From Microbispora siamensis (GTDB lineage Bacteria > Actinomycetota > Actinomycetes > Streptosporangiales > Streptosporangiaceae): a stretch of 64,000 nucleotides of DNA. Position 1 is the stretch's first letter, and each line of letters begins with the position of its first letter. Positions 26,902-34,893 of this stretch are shown one piece after another. The notes beneath the pieces were generated by a model. That model did not search any database. It was not told the DNA's origin and saw only the letters and a program-made list of their open reading frames with translations. The position numbers and the translations under genes are program-made. The stretch is taken from the NCBI RefSeq assembly GCF_016863095.1, contig NZ_BOOF01000013.1:186001-250000 (forward strand). The letters run 5' to 3'.

Positions 26902-26930
26902 TTGACGGACATGCCGCATGGCCCTTAACT
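26902..26930 (+). promoter_or_regulatory. Predicted promoter of the GH51 gene
   Basis: TTGACG (26902-26907) and TTAACT (26925-26930) with a 17-base spacer. Two LacI operators follow downstream of the expected transcription start, a repression-by-roadblock layout. Confidence 0.5.
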
Positions 26931-26947
26931 GGTGGCCGAATCCAGCT

Positions 26948-26961
26948 TGTTAGCGCTCACT
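26948..26961. promoter_or_regulatory. LacI-family operator 1 before the GH51 gene
   Basis: TGTTAGCGCTCACT has 12 of 14 bases of the consensus palindrome. It is centred 31 bases from operator 2, about three helical turns. Confidence 0.65.
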
Positions 26962-26978
26962 TCGCGACCATCTCGTGA

Positions 26979-26992
26979 TGTTAACGCTAACA
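26979..26992. promoter_or_regulatory. LacI-family operator 2 before the GH51 gene
   Basis: TGTTAACGCTAACA, one change from the perfect palindrome, 21 bases before the ATG and just upstream of the GGAGGAG ribosome site. Confidence 0.75.
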
Positions 26993-27013
26993 GAAACCGG
27001 AGGAGCCCCCCGA

Positions 27014-30000
27014 ATGAGCAGAAAGGCCTGGTCACTGGCCTTGTCGGCGGCCCTGGCGAGCGGTGTGGTGAGCGGCGCGCTCTCCACCACGCCGGCTCAG
27101 GCCGAAACCGCCGACCCGATCCCCGCCGGCGCGGCCGTCGACCAGTTCGACGCCGCCGCGCTCGGTCCCGACTGGCAGGTTCTCAACCCCGACAACACCC
27201 AGTGGTCCCTGAGCGAGCGGCCCGGCAGCCTGCGGATCCACTCGCTGAAGGGCGACACCTACCAGACCGACAACTCGGCCAAGAACATCTTCCTCATGGA
27301 CGTCCCCGCCGGGGACTTCGAGGTCGTCACGAAGTTCAGCGCCCCGGTCGCGCTCGACTACCAGAGCGCCGGTATCTTCGCCTGGCAGGACTGGGACAAC
27401 TACGTCCGCGCCGGTCTCGCGCACGTCGGCTCGTCCGGGGGCAACGTCATCGAGACCGACACCGAAGTGAAGGCGGCCTTCACCGCGGCCTTCGCGAGCC
27501 GCTCCGGATCCACGGGGGAGATCCTCAAGCTGGCGAGGTCGGGCAACCAGTTCACCTCGTCGTACTGGGACGGCTCGGCCTGGGTGCAGGCGTCCAAGGT
27601 CACCGCCGCGCTGGACGTCAAGCAGGTCGGCCTGTTCGCGCTGTCCGCGCAGAACGGCACGCCGATCGCGGCCGACTTCGACTACTTCGCGGTCAAGGCG
27701 GCCGAGGGCAAGGCGATCGTCCCGTCCGGCGCGTTCACGCTGCGCGCGGCCGGCTCCGCGCCGTACCTGTCGGCCGACAAGGACGGGCAGGTCGTCGCCT
27801 CCGACGCCCAGGCCATGACGAGCCTCGCGGTCACCGCCGAGGACAAGGGCGACGGCACGGTGGCGCTCAAGGACCTGAGCGGCAAGGGCTACCTGCAGGT
27901 CGCCGACGACTCCACGGTGCGCCTCGGCTCCACGGCTGGAGCGTTCCAGCTCCGTGACGCCGGCGGCGGCAAGGTGTACCTGTCGGCCGGGGACAGGCGG
28001 ATCGCGGTCAGCGACGGCAGACTCGTCGCCACAGGCCAGAGCACGACGACGCAGGGGACGAAGTTCCAGGTCGAGGGCTATGCCAAGGACGTCGGCGAGC
28101 TCAAGGTGGACACCACCGCCGCCGGCACCAAGGTCAGCCCCAACCTGTACGGCATCTTCTACGAGGACATCAACCACGCGGCCGACGGCGGCCTGTACGC
28201 CGAGCTCGTGCAGAACCGGTCCTTCGAGTTCAACTCGGTCGACAACCGGAACTACAACGGCCTGACCGCGTGGACCAAGGTCGGGCGCGGCGGCGCGACC
28301 GGCACGGCCGCGGTGTCCGGCGACCAGCCGCTGAACAGCAACAACCGCAACTTCCTGCGGCTGGACATCACGAACCCGGGCGCCGGCTACGGCGTGAGCA
28401 ACGCCGGCTTCAACAAGGGCATCGCGGTCCAGGCCGGCAAGACCTACGACCTGTCGCTGTTCGCCCGGCGCACCGGCGGCGGCCCGATCACCGCCTCCGT
28501 CGAGAGCGCGGACGGCTCCAAGGTGTACGGCACCGCCACGATCGACGTCCAATCGGCCGACTGGAAGAAGTACACCGCGACGATCACCGCGAACGAGACC
28601 ACGGACGCCGCGCGCCTGGTCGTGCTGGCCGGTGGCACCGGCCGGGTCGACCTCGACATGATCTCGCTGTTCCCCGAGGACACCTTCAAGGGCCGCGAGA
28701 ACGGCATGCGCAAGGACATCGCCGAGACGATCGCCGCGCTCAAGCCGCGGTTCCTGCGCTTCCCCGGCGGTTGCGTGACCAACGTCGGCACCTACGACCC
28801 GTACTCGCTCAACCAGGACCGGCGCCGCATCTACCAGTGGAAGGAGACGCTCGGCCCGGTCGAGGAGCGGCCGACGAACTTCAACTTCTGGGGCTACAAC
28901 CAGACGTACGGCATCGGCTACTACGAGTACTTCCAGTTCGCCGAGGACCTGGGCGCCGAGCCGCTGCCGGTGCTGTCGGTGGGCGTCAACGGCTGCAACG
29001 AGAACCGGCCGCTCACCGACGAGGCCAAGCTCCAGCGGTGGGTCCAGGACACGCTCGACCTGATCGAGTTCGCCAACGGGCCGGCCGACTCCACCTGGGG
29101 TTCCAAGCGGGCGGCGATGGGCCACCCCAAGCCGTTCGACCTCAAGTACATCGGCCTCGGCAACGAGGAGATCTACACCGAGTTCTTCACGAACTTCCCC
29201 AAGTTCGCGAGCGCGATCCGGGCCAAGTACCCGAACATCAAGATCCTCTCGAACGCCGGCCAGACGTCCCAGGGCTCCTGGTTCGACCGGATGTGGCAGT
29301 TCGCCCGTGACCAGAAGGCCGACCTGGTCGACGAGCACTACTACAACGACCCGAGCTGGTTCCTGGCCAACAACCACCGTTACGACAACTACGACCGGAG
29401 CGGCCCGCACGTGTTCGTCGGCGAGTACGCCTCGAAGGGCAACACGTACTGGAACGCGCTGACCGAGGCGTCGTACCTGACCGGCATCGAGCGCAACTCC
29501 GACGTCGTCGACCTGGCGTCGTACGCGCCGCTGCTGTCCAACGTCGACTACGTCAACTGGACGCCGGACCTCATCTGGTTCGACAACGACCAGGTCTACG
29601 GCTCGCCCAGCTACTACGTGCAGCGCCTGTTCTCCCGAAACGTGGGCGACACCGTGCTGCCGAGCACCTACAAGGCGAGCCCGCTGCCCGTGGACGACAT
29701 CAAGGGCGCCATCGGACTCGGCTCCTGGAGCACCCAGGTCCGCTACGACGACGTCAAGGTGACCGGGGCCGACGGCACGGTCCTGTTCAGCGACGACTTC
29801 TCGAACGGCACGGGCAAGTGGACCCCCGGCCAGGGGACGTGGGCGGTGCAGGACGGCGCGTACGTACAGACGGCCAACGTGACCGACGCCCGGTCCACGG
29901 CCGGCTCGACGGACTGGTCCAACTACACGCTGGAGGTCACCGCCCGCAAGACCGGCGGCGCCGAGGGCTTCCTGGTGATGTTCGGCGCGAAGGACACCGG

Positions 30001-30784
30001 CAACTTCTACTGGTGGAACATCGGCGGCTGGAACAACACCCAGTCGGCCGTCGAGAAGGCGACGAACGGCTCCAAGTCGTCGATCGCGACGTCGAGCACC
30101 ACGGTTCAGACCGGTCGCGACTACAAGATCAAGATCCAGGTCTCCGGGCGGCACATCACCACCTGGCTGGACGGCCAGAAGATCAACGACTTCACCGACA
30201 ACGCCGCCGTCGAGCCGCTCTACCAGGTGGTCTCGAAGGACAGCGGCACCGGCGACGTGGTGGTCAAGGCCGTCAACGTCCAGGACACCGCCGTGCGCAG
30301 CACGGTCGACCTCGGCGGCGCCAAGATCGCCCCGAAGGCCGTCGTCACCTCGCTGACCGGTGACCTCGCCGCCGTCAACTCGCTCGCCGAGCCCACGAAG
30401 ATCTCCCCGGTCGAGCGGGAGGTGAGCGGATTCTCCTCCGCCTTCACCTACGACTTCCCGGCCCACTCGGTGACGTTCATCCGCCTCGGCAAGGACACCA
30501 GGACCGACACGACCGTCACCGCCCACGCGTCGCCCAAGCAGGTGAAGCAGGGCAAGAAGGTCCAGGTCCACTACAGCGTGGACCCGGAGGGCGCGACCGG
30601 TCGGGTGACCGTGTCCGAGGGTGCCACGATCCTCGGCGAGGGGACGCTCAACCCCGGCGGCCAGGGCAAGACCGAACTCGGCCTCGACCTGCCGGCCGGC
30701 ACGCACGAGCTCACCGTCTCCTACTCCGGCGACGCCCGCTTCCGGCCGTCGGCCACCACGGTGACGCTGGAGGTGAAGCCGTAA
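27014..30784 (+). CDS. Secreted multidomain GH51-type alpha-L-arabinofuranosidase
   Basis: A 1256-residue secreted enzyme, much longer than single-domain GH51 (about 500). A signal peptide ends near AQA (residue 31). A concanavalin-like domain (about 40-235), a beta-trefoil/fascin-like segment (about 240-350) and the GH51 catalytic part from about 360 follow. FLRFPGGCVTNVG, GNEEIYTEF (acid/base Glu about 718) and HVFVGEYAS (nucleophile Glu about 804) are visible. A second LamG-like module (about 910-1090) is inserted before the end of the beta domain, and a C-terminal bacterial Ig-like domain follows. ATG 27014 has GGAGGAG 8 bases upstream. It removes arabinofuranosyl units for import by the adjacent ABC systems. 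Confidence 0.9.
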   Translation: MSRKAWSLALSAALASGVVSGALSTTPAQAETADPIPAGAAVDQFDAAALGPDWQVLNPDNTQWSLSERPGSLRIHSLKGDTYQTDNSAKNIFLMDVPAGDFEVVTKFSAPVALDYQSAGIFAWQDWDNYVRAGLAHVGSSGGNVIETDTEVKAAFTAAFASRSGSTGEILKLARSGNQFTSSYWDGSAWVQASKVTAALDVKQVGLFALSAQNGTPIAADFDYFAVKAAEGKAIVPSGAFTLRAAGSAPYLSADKDGQVVASDAQAMTSLAVTAEDKGDGTVALKDLSGKGYLQVADDSTVRLGSTAGAFQLRDAGGGKVYLSAGDRRIAVSDGRLVATGQSTTTQGTKFQVEGYAKDVGELKVDTTAAGTKVSPNLYGIFYEDINHAADGGLYAELVQNRSFEFNSVDNRNYNGLTAWTKVGRGGATGTAAVSGDQPLNSNNRNFLRLDITNPGAGYGVSNAGFNKGIAVQAGKTYDLSLFARRTGGGPITASVESADGSKVYGTATIDVQSADWKKYTATITANETTDAARLVVLAGGTGRVDLDMISLFPEDTFKGRENGMRKDIAETIAALKPRFLRFPGGCVTNVGTYDPYSLNQDRRRIYQWKETLGPVEERPTNFNFWGYNQTYGIGYYEYFQFAEDLGAEPLPVLSVGVNGCNENRPLTDEAKLQRWVQDTLDLIEFANGPADSTWGSKRAAMGHPKPFDLKYIGLGNEEIYTEFFTNFPKFASAIRAKYPNIKILSNAGQTSQGSWFDRMWQFARDQKADLVDEHYYNDPSWFLANNHRYDNYDRSGPHVFVGEYASKGNTYWNALTEASYLTGIERNSDVVDLASYAPLLSNVDYVNWTPDLIWFDNDQVYGSPSYYVQRLFSRNVGDTVLPSTYKASPLPVDDIKGAIGLGSWSTQVRYDDVKVTGADGTVLFSDDFSNGTGKWTPGQGTWAVQDGAYVQTANVTDARSTAGSTDWSNYTLEVTARKTGGAEGFLVMFGAKDTGNFYWWNIGGWNNTQSAVEKATNGSKSSIATSSTTVQTGRDYKIKIQVSGRHITTWLDGQKINDFTDNAAVEPLYQVVSKDSGTGDVVVKAVNVQDTAVRSTVDLGGAKIAPKAVVTSLTGDLAAVNSLAEPTKISPVEREVSGFSSAFTYDFPAHSVTFIRLGKDTRTDTTVTAHASPKQVKQGKKVQVHYSVDPEGATGRVTVSEGATILGEGTLNPGGQGKTELGLDLPAGTHELTVSYSGDARFRPSATTVTLEVKP

Positions 30785-30790
30785 CAAGCG

Positions 30791-30837
30791 GCCGCCCGGG
30801 GTGCGCCGTCTCACCAGGCACCGGCGCCCCGGGCGGC
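30791..30837. terminator. Terminator hairpin 1 after the GH51 gene
   Basis: GCCGCCCGGGG (30791-30801) pairs with CCCCGGGCGGC (30827-30837), with further imperfect pairing inside, directly after the stop codon. Confidence 0.7.
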
Positions 30838-30848
30838 TCCTCCCAAGC

Positions 30849-30876
30849 GGCGGCAGGCGTGGACACGCCTGCCGCC
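30849..30876. terminator. Terminator hairpin 2 between the convergent GH51 and LacI-2 genes
   Basis: GGCGGCAGGCGTG pairs with CACGCCTGCCGCC, a 13-bp perfect stem. A CCCCTTTTT follows at 30891-30899 in the plus direction. Confidence 0.75.
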
Positions 30877-30898
30877 GCCCTCACATGTGTCCCCTTTT

Positions 30899-31951
30899 TC
30901 AGGGGCTGATGCCGGTGCTCTCCCTCACCACGAGTTCGGGCTCCACCATGCGCCTGGCCTCGCCTTCCACCCCGGCGATACGGTCCAGCAGGAGCTGGAA
31001 CGCCTGCCGGCCGACCTCGCCGAAGTTCTGCCGGACGGTGGTCAGCGGCGGCCAGAAGTAGGCCGCCTCGGGGACGTCGTCGAAGCCGACAACGCTCACG
31101 TCCTCTGGAACTCGCCGGCCCGTCTCGCGCAGGGCCCGCAGCACGCCCATCGCCATGTGGTCGTTGGCCACGAAGATCGCCGTCACGTCGGGCTCACGGG
31201 CGAGCCGCTTGCCGATCTCGTAGCCGGAGTGGGCGGTCCAGTCGCCGACCAGCGGCTCGGGCACCTCCCTGCCCTCCGCCTCCAGCGCCGACCGCCAGCC
31301 GGCCACCCGGCCGCTCGCGTCGATCCAGTTGGGCGGGCCCGACAGGTGCCAGACGGTGCGATGACCGAGGCTGAGCAGGTGGCGGGTGGCCCGGGCGGCG
31401 CCGGCGTACTGGTCCACCGCCGCCACCGGCACCGGCAGGTCCGTGCCTCCGCCGACGTCGACCACCGGGAGGCCGGGGGGAAGGTGCCGGAGCCCCTCGG
31501 CGGCCGACTCGTGCGGCGCGACGACGATGACGCCGTCCACGGACTGGGACCGCAGGCGGTCGATTCCCCTGGTGATCCAGCTGCGGTTGAGCGCGGGCAG
31601 GCTGGCGATGCTGACCAGGTAGTCGCTGTCCCTGGCGGCCTGCTCAATGCCGAACAACGTGGAGGCCGGGCCGTACAGGGTGGTGTCGAAGCAGACGACC
31701 CCCAGCACGCCCGAGCGGCCGGTCACCAGGACCCGCGCCGCCGAATTGGGCCGGTAGTCGAGCTCGCGGACCGCCGCGAGAACGCGCGCCCGGGTCTCCG
31801 GGCGCACCTTCTCCGGGGCGTTCAGCACTCTCGACACCGTCATCGCCGACACTCCTGCCAGCTCCGCGACGTCCTCCATGACCGCCGCCTTCGGGCGTTC
31901 GGTCGGGCTCTCTCCAGGCCGGACCTTCGTCATCCGCCGCGCCCCGCTCAT
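30899..31951 (-). CDS. LacI-family regulator (second paralogue)
   Basis: A 350-residue repressor with MEDVAELAGVSAMTVSRVLN as the helix-turn-helix and a full sugar-binding core (VFVANDHMAMGVLRAL, VSVVGFDDVPEA). It is closely related to the first LacI protein. Start is ATG 31951 or ATG 31933; neither has an ideal ribosome site. Two LacI-like palindromes upstream (31972 and 32083) are variants of the first regulator's site, so it may autoregulate or share the regulon. It converges on the GH51 gene across tandem terminators. Confidence 0.88.
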   Translation of the reverse strand: MSGARRMTKVRPGESPTERPKAAVMEDVAELAGVSAMTVSRVLNAPEKVRPETRARVLAAVRELDYRPNSAARVLVTGRSGVLGVVCFDTTLYGPASTLFGIEQAARDSDYLVSIASLPALNRSWITRGIDRLRSQSVDGVIVVAPHESAAEGLRHLPPGLPVVDVGGGTDLPVPVAAVDQYAGAARATRHLLSLGHRTVWHLSGPPNWIDASGRVAGWRSALEAEGREVPEPLVGDWTAHSGYEIGKRLAREPDVTAIFVANDHMAMGVLRALRETGRRVPEDVSVVGFDDVPEAAYFWPPLTTVRQNFGEVGRQAFQLLLDRIAGVEGEARRMVEPELVVRESTGISP

Positions 31952-31971
31952 TCCGGATCAGGTTTCCTGAC

Positions 31972-31985
31972 TGTTTGCGATAACA
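31972..31985. promoter_or_regulatory. LacI-type operator upstream of the second lacI gene
   Basis: TGTTTGCGATAACA, a degenerate version of the island consensus with the same TGTT...AACA ends and CG centre, 21 bases before ATG 31951. Confidence 0.55.
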
Positions 31986-32082
31986 GCGAGCCGTGTCAAT
32001 ACCGTGATGATCACTGTTGCGTCACGAGCCCGCTGAGGAACGTTCCGCCTGGTGACCACGTACGCGCAAGGCCCCCAGCTCA

Positions 32083-32096
32083 TGGTATCGCTAACA
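32083..32096. promoter_or_regulatory. Distal LacI-type operator upstream of the second lacI gene
   Basis: TGGTATCGCTAACA, 111 bases upstream of the previous site, spacing compatible with DNA looping. It lies 34 bases past the stop of the EamA gene. Confidence 0.45.
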
Positions 32097-32129
32097 GGTC
32101 CTCGGGCTTCTGCGTTAGCCCGGGGTGAG

Positions 32130-32990
32130 TCAACACGGGGCATCGCGAAGTTCCCCTCGGGCGAGCCAGGCGAGGGCGCACAGGAGCACGATCGCCCCGC
32201 CCACCTGTACGGCCGACATGCGCTCCCCCAGCAGCACGACGCCGATGACGGCGGCGACGAGAGGTTCGAGCAGGGAGATGACCGCCGCCGTGGTGCCACC
32301 GACGACGCGCAACCCCGCGAAGAACAGCCCGTACGCGAGCGCCGTCGGCACCGCCGCCAGGTAGCCGAGCAGCAGCACGTTGGTCACGGCGTGCCCGGCG
32401 GGCATCAGCCCTCCGGCAGCGGCGAGCGGGAGCAGGCAGGCCGCGCCTCCGGCGAACCCCCATACGGCCACGCCGTCGGCGGGCATCCGGCGGGTTGTGA
32501 GCGTGACGAGGGAGTAGGCCGCCGCCGACAGCAACGCGTAGCCGGCGCCCGCCGGGGTGACCGTCCGCGCGCCTCCCGTGAGCATGGCCAGCCCGGCGAC
32601 GGCGAGCGCGCCGCAGGCGAGGCCGGTGCGGCCCAGCGGCTCGCCCAGGAAGACCCGGCCACCGGCCGCCACCAGAAGCGGCGTGGCGCCCATCGTCATC
32701 ATGGTGGCGACCGCGACCCCGGCCTCGGCGATCGCCCCGAAGTAGGCCGCCTGGCACACCGCCATCGCCGGGCCGACGAGCAGCACCGCCCGCCAGGAGG
32801 GGCGGCTGCGGGCGACGGCGAGCAGGAGCGCCGCGCCGCAGGCGAAGCGCCAGAACGACACGGCGACGGGACTCAGTTGTCCCGCGCCGTGCAGGACAGC
32901 CCCCGCCGCTCCCCCGGTTCCCCAGGCGATCGCGGCGGCGGACACGTAGACGAGGCCCTGCCGTACGGACAGGGCTGGAGCGTGGTTCAT
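32130..32990 (-). CDS. EamA/DMT-family transporter
   Basis: A 286-residue membrane protein with ten predicted helices in two EamA repeats (AAAIAWGTGGAAGAVL; LLSAAAYSLVTLTTRR). Drug/metabolite transporters of this type export amino acids or other small metabolites; the cargo is unknown. ATG 32990 has GGAGAG 6 bases upstream. That ribosome site is complementary to part of an upstream 11-codon leader ORF (33086-33121), and the 131-base region between is highly structured, so expression may be controlled after transcription starts. Confidence 0.88.
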   Translation of the reverse strand: MNHAPALSVRQGLVYVSAAAIAWGTGGAAGAVLHGAGQLSPVAVSFWRFACGAALLLAVARSRPSWRAVLLVGPAMAVCQAAYFGAIAEAGVAVATMMTMGATPLLVAAGGRVFLGEPLGRTGLACGALAVAGLAMLTGGARTVTPAGAGYALLSAAAYSLVTLTTRRMPADGVAVWGFAGGAACLLPLAAAGGLMPAGHAVTNVLLLGYLAAVPTALAYGLFFAGLRVVGGTTAAVISLLEPLVAAVIGVVLLGERMSAVQVGGAIVLLCALAWLARGELRDAPC

Positions 32991-33121
32991 CGACGTCTCT
33001 CCAGTGAGGTGGGCCCGATTCCCGCAGGCGGGCAGGGACCACCGGCCGGGCCGCCCAGGCCCGGCTCACCGGATGGCGCCGCCCGCTAGCGGGCGGGCGG
33101 CGGAGAGACGATCAATGTCAT
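32991..33121 (-). promoter_or_regulatory. Structured leader of the EamA gene (candidate translational attenuator)
   Basis: On the minus strand CGTCTCTCC (33110-33102) is complementary to GGAGAGACG (33002-32994), which contains the EamA ribosome site. Between them lie an 18-base palindrome centred on the leader ORF stop (33079-33096), an 8-bp stem GCCGGGCC/GGCCCGGC (33045-33065) and a CCCGC/GCGGG stem near 33021-33032. A TACCGT -10-like element (33133-33128) ends 6 bases before the leader ATG. Function is inferred from these pairings. Confidence 0.45.
33086..33121 (-). CDS. Leader peptide MTLIVSPPPAR upstream of EamA
   Basis: A 12-codon ORF, ATG 33121 to TAG 33086. It encodes three consecutive prolines, a known ribosome-stalling motif that depends on EF-P. 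The codons just before PPP contain the sequence complementary to the EamA ribosome site, so a ribosome paused on the prolines would uncover that site. The start has no ribosome site but sits 6 bases after a TANNNT element, as expected for a leaderless transcript. No homology can be judged at this length. Confidence 0.4.
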   Translation of the reverse strand: MTLIVSPPPAR

Positions 33122-33210
33122 GCGGGCACGGTAACGGGTCCGCCCGGCCCGCCGCATCACCATTTCGGCACTTTCGGGGGTGCCGGTGCGCGCGGCGGGA
33201 ACCGGAAGGC

Positions 33211-34032
33211 TTAGTCTTGCATCGTGGCAGCCCGAGGCGAGGTCAGGTCGCCTCGGGCTGTCCGCTTCAGGAAGCCGAGGATGCGTGACCAGGCGTAGGC
33301 GCAGGCCTCTGCCAGCTCCGGGCGGCCCAGCTCGAAGAAGCTGTGCGGCGCTCCCGGATAGGTGACGAACTCGTGGGCCACGCCCGCGCCTTCCAGCGCC
33401 TCGCCGAAAGCGTGCACCACCTCGGAGGAGATGCCCTCGTCGGCGCCGCCGAACAACCCCAGGATCGGCCCGCGCAGCTCGCCCGCCATCTGGGTGGGGC
33501 CGGGGTTGCCGAACAGCACGTCCGGATATCCGTACAGGCCGATGGCGCCGGCGAGCCCGAAGGCGGGCAGGGCCGTCATGAACGCGAGCCTGCCGCCGAA
33601 GCAGAAGCCGAGCGAGACGACCTGCTCGCCCACCTCGGCCCGTAGGCGCGCGGCGCCGGCGGCGATGTCGGCGAACAGCGTGTCCTTGTGCGCCTTGCCC
33701 AGGTGCTCCATGAACGGGAAGTCGCTGCCGGAGCGCGGATCGGTCCCGGCCGTACGCCCGAAGTAGTCGATGGCGAGCGCGGTGTGCCCCTGCTCGGCGA
33801 GCCGTTCTGTGAGGCGCTCGTAGAATCCCGACAGTCCCCGGTTGTCCGGCAGGACGAGCACCGCGGGACCGGACGGGCGCCCGGGGCGGGACAGGTGAGC
33901 AGCGAACCTCGCCCCGTCGGCCGAGGTCAGCACGAGGCGCTCGGACGTGACGGTCGTGACCGGAGAACCGTAGACGGGCGGCACGGCATCGGGCTCGTAA
34001 CACACGGGCGACATCCCTTTCGCTGTATTCAT
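33211..34032 (-). CDS. Dienelactone hydrolase family protein
   Basis: An alpha/beta-hydrolase of about 273 residues. The nucleophile elbow is GFCFGG with a cysteine, as in dienelactone hydrolase. The acid lies in GLFGGADEGIS and the histidine in GAPHSFFE. A typical DLH segment, VLVLPDNRGLSGFYE, precedes them. Substrates of such actinobacterial members are mostly unknown. ATG 34032 was chosen; ATG 34014 is an alternative 6 codons in. The upstream region is AT-rich with a TAAGAT -10-like element (34073-34068). No catechol-pathway genes are adjacent. Confidence 0.87.
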   Translation of the reverse strand: MNTAKGMSPVCYEPDAVPPVYGSPVTTVTSERLVLTSADGARFAAHLSRPGRPSGPAVLVLPDNRGLSGFYERLTERLAEQGHTALAIDYFGRTAGTDPRSGSDFPFMEHLGKAHKDTLFADIAAGAARLRAEVGEQVVSLGFCFGGRLAFMTALPAFGLAGAIGLYGYPDVLFGNPGPTQMAGELRGPILGLFGGADEGISSEVVHAFGEALEGAGVAHEFVTYPGAPHSFFELGRPELAEACAYAWSRILGFLKRTARGDLTSPRAATMQD

Positions 34033-34114
34033 CGGATACGCCCGTGAGGCTACAAGACAGATTGCACATCTTATCATGACGAAATAAATTTCCGATCACT
34101 CACGAATAACGAAT

Positions 34115-34147
34115 AGGCCCGCCTCCCGGGGCGCGGGAGACGGGCCT
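34115..34147. terminator. Terminator after the SRPBCC gene
   Basis: AGGCCCGCCTCCCG and CGGGAGACGGGCCT form a 14-bp stem with one internal mismatch, 11 bases after the gene stop on the minus strand and followed by an AT-rich tract. Confidence 0.75.
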
Positions 34148-34158
34148 GTTCGCGTGGA

Positions 34159-34821
34159 TCAGATCACCGGGCCGGGCGTGTCACGCGGCGGCACCGGGCC
34201 GGTGCCGGGGACGGGACCCGTGCCGGGAGCGGGCGGGATCGGGCCGGGGCCGGGCGGGGGCAGCGGCGTCTCGCGCGGATACTCGGGGTTCACGGTCCGG
34301 GGCGGCATCGGCTCGCCGATGTCGTAGCCCGTGCCGGAGCCGCCGAGGCCCGTGCCGCCCTGCTGGTGCGGGCCCGGGACCTCGCCGCGCCAGCCGCCGG
34401 TCTCGCTGCCGCGCGACTCGATGAACGTCTTGAAACGCTCCAGGTCGCCCTTGACGCGCATGCGGACGATCTGCAGGGCGTCCGCCGCCTTCTCCAGGAA
34501 GCCCTCGGGGTCGTACTCCATCTGCAGCGTGACGCGGGTCGTGTTGTCGTCGATCCGGTGGAAGGTGACGACGCCGGCCTGCCGCGGCGTGTCCACCGAG
34601 CGCCAGGCCACCCTCTCGTCCGGGTGCTGCTCGGTGATCTCCGCCTCGAACTCGCGGCGGACGCCCGCGATCTCGACGACCCAGTCGGTACGCGTGTCGC
34701 CGATCTGCTTGACCGACTCCACGCCTTCCATGAACTCCGGGAAGCTCTCGAACTGCGTCCACTGGTTGTACGCGGTGCGGATCGGGACATTCACATCGAC
34801 GGACTGTTCGATCGAGCTCAT
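34159..34821 (-). CDS. SRPBCC (polyketide cyclase/dehydrase-like) protein with proline-rich tail
   Basis: A 220-residue protein. Residues 1-150 form a START/SRPBCC helix-grip domain: VDVNVPIRTAYNQWTQFESF at the start and PEGFLEKAADALQIVRMRV before the long C-terminal helix. Residues 155-220 are a low-complexity Gly then Pro/Gly tail. Domains of this family bind hydrophobic ligands; no catalytic residues are predictable here. The tail is unlike cyclases and looks disordered. It stands alone, with a terminator after it. Confidence 0.85.
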   Translation of the reverse strand: MSSIEQSVDVNVPIRTAYNQWTQFESFPEFMEGVESVKQIGDTRTDWVVEIAGVRREFEAEITEQHPDERVAWRSVDTPRQAGVVTFHRIDDNTTRVTLQMEYDPEGFLEKAADALQIVRMRVKGDLERFKTFIESRGSETGGWRGEVPGPHQQGGTGLGGSGTGYDIGEPMPPRTVNPEYPRETPLPPPGPGPIPPAPGTGPVPGTGPVPPRDTPGPVI

Positions 34822-34893
34822 GCCTTCTCCTCTCTCGTGGGTCTCTGCCCTACGCCTGCCCTGAGAGAAGGACGTAAACCCAGGTGCGCGGCC

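Noticed and set aside
27032-30814. 1260-codon minus-strand open frame opposite the GH51 gene
   Set aside because: Antisense artefact of high-GC codon use; no recognisable motifs, whereas the plus strand has catalytic residues and a signal peptide.
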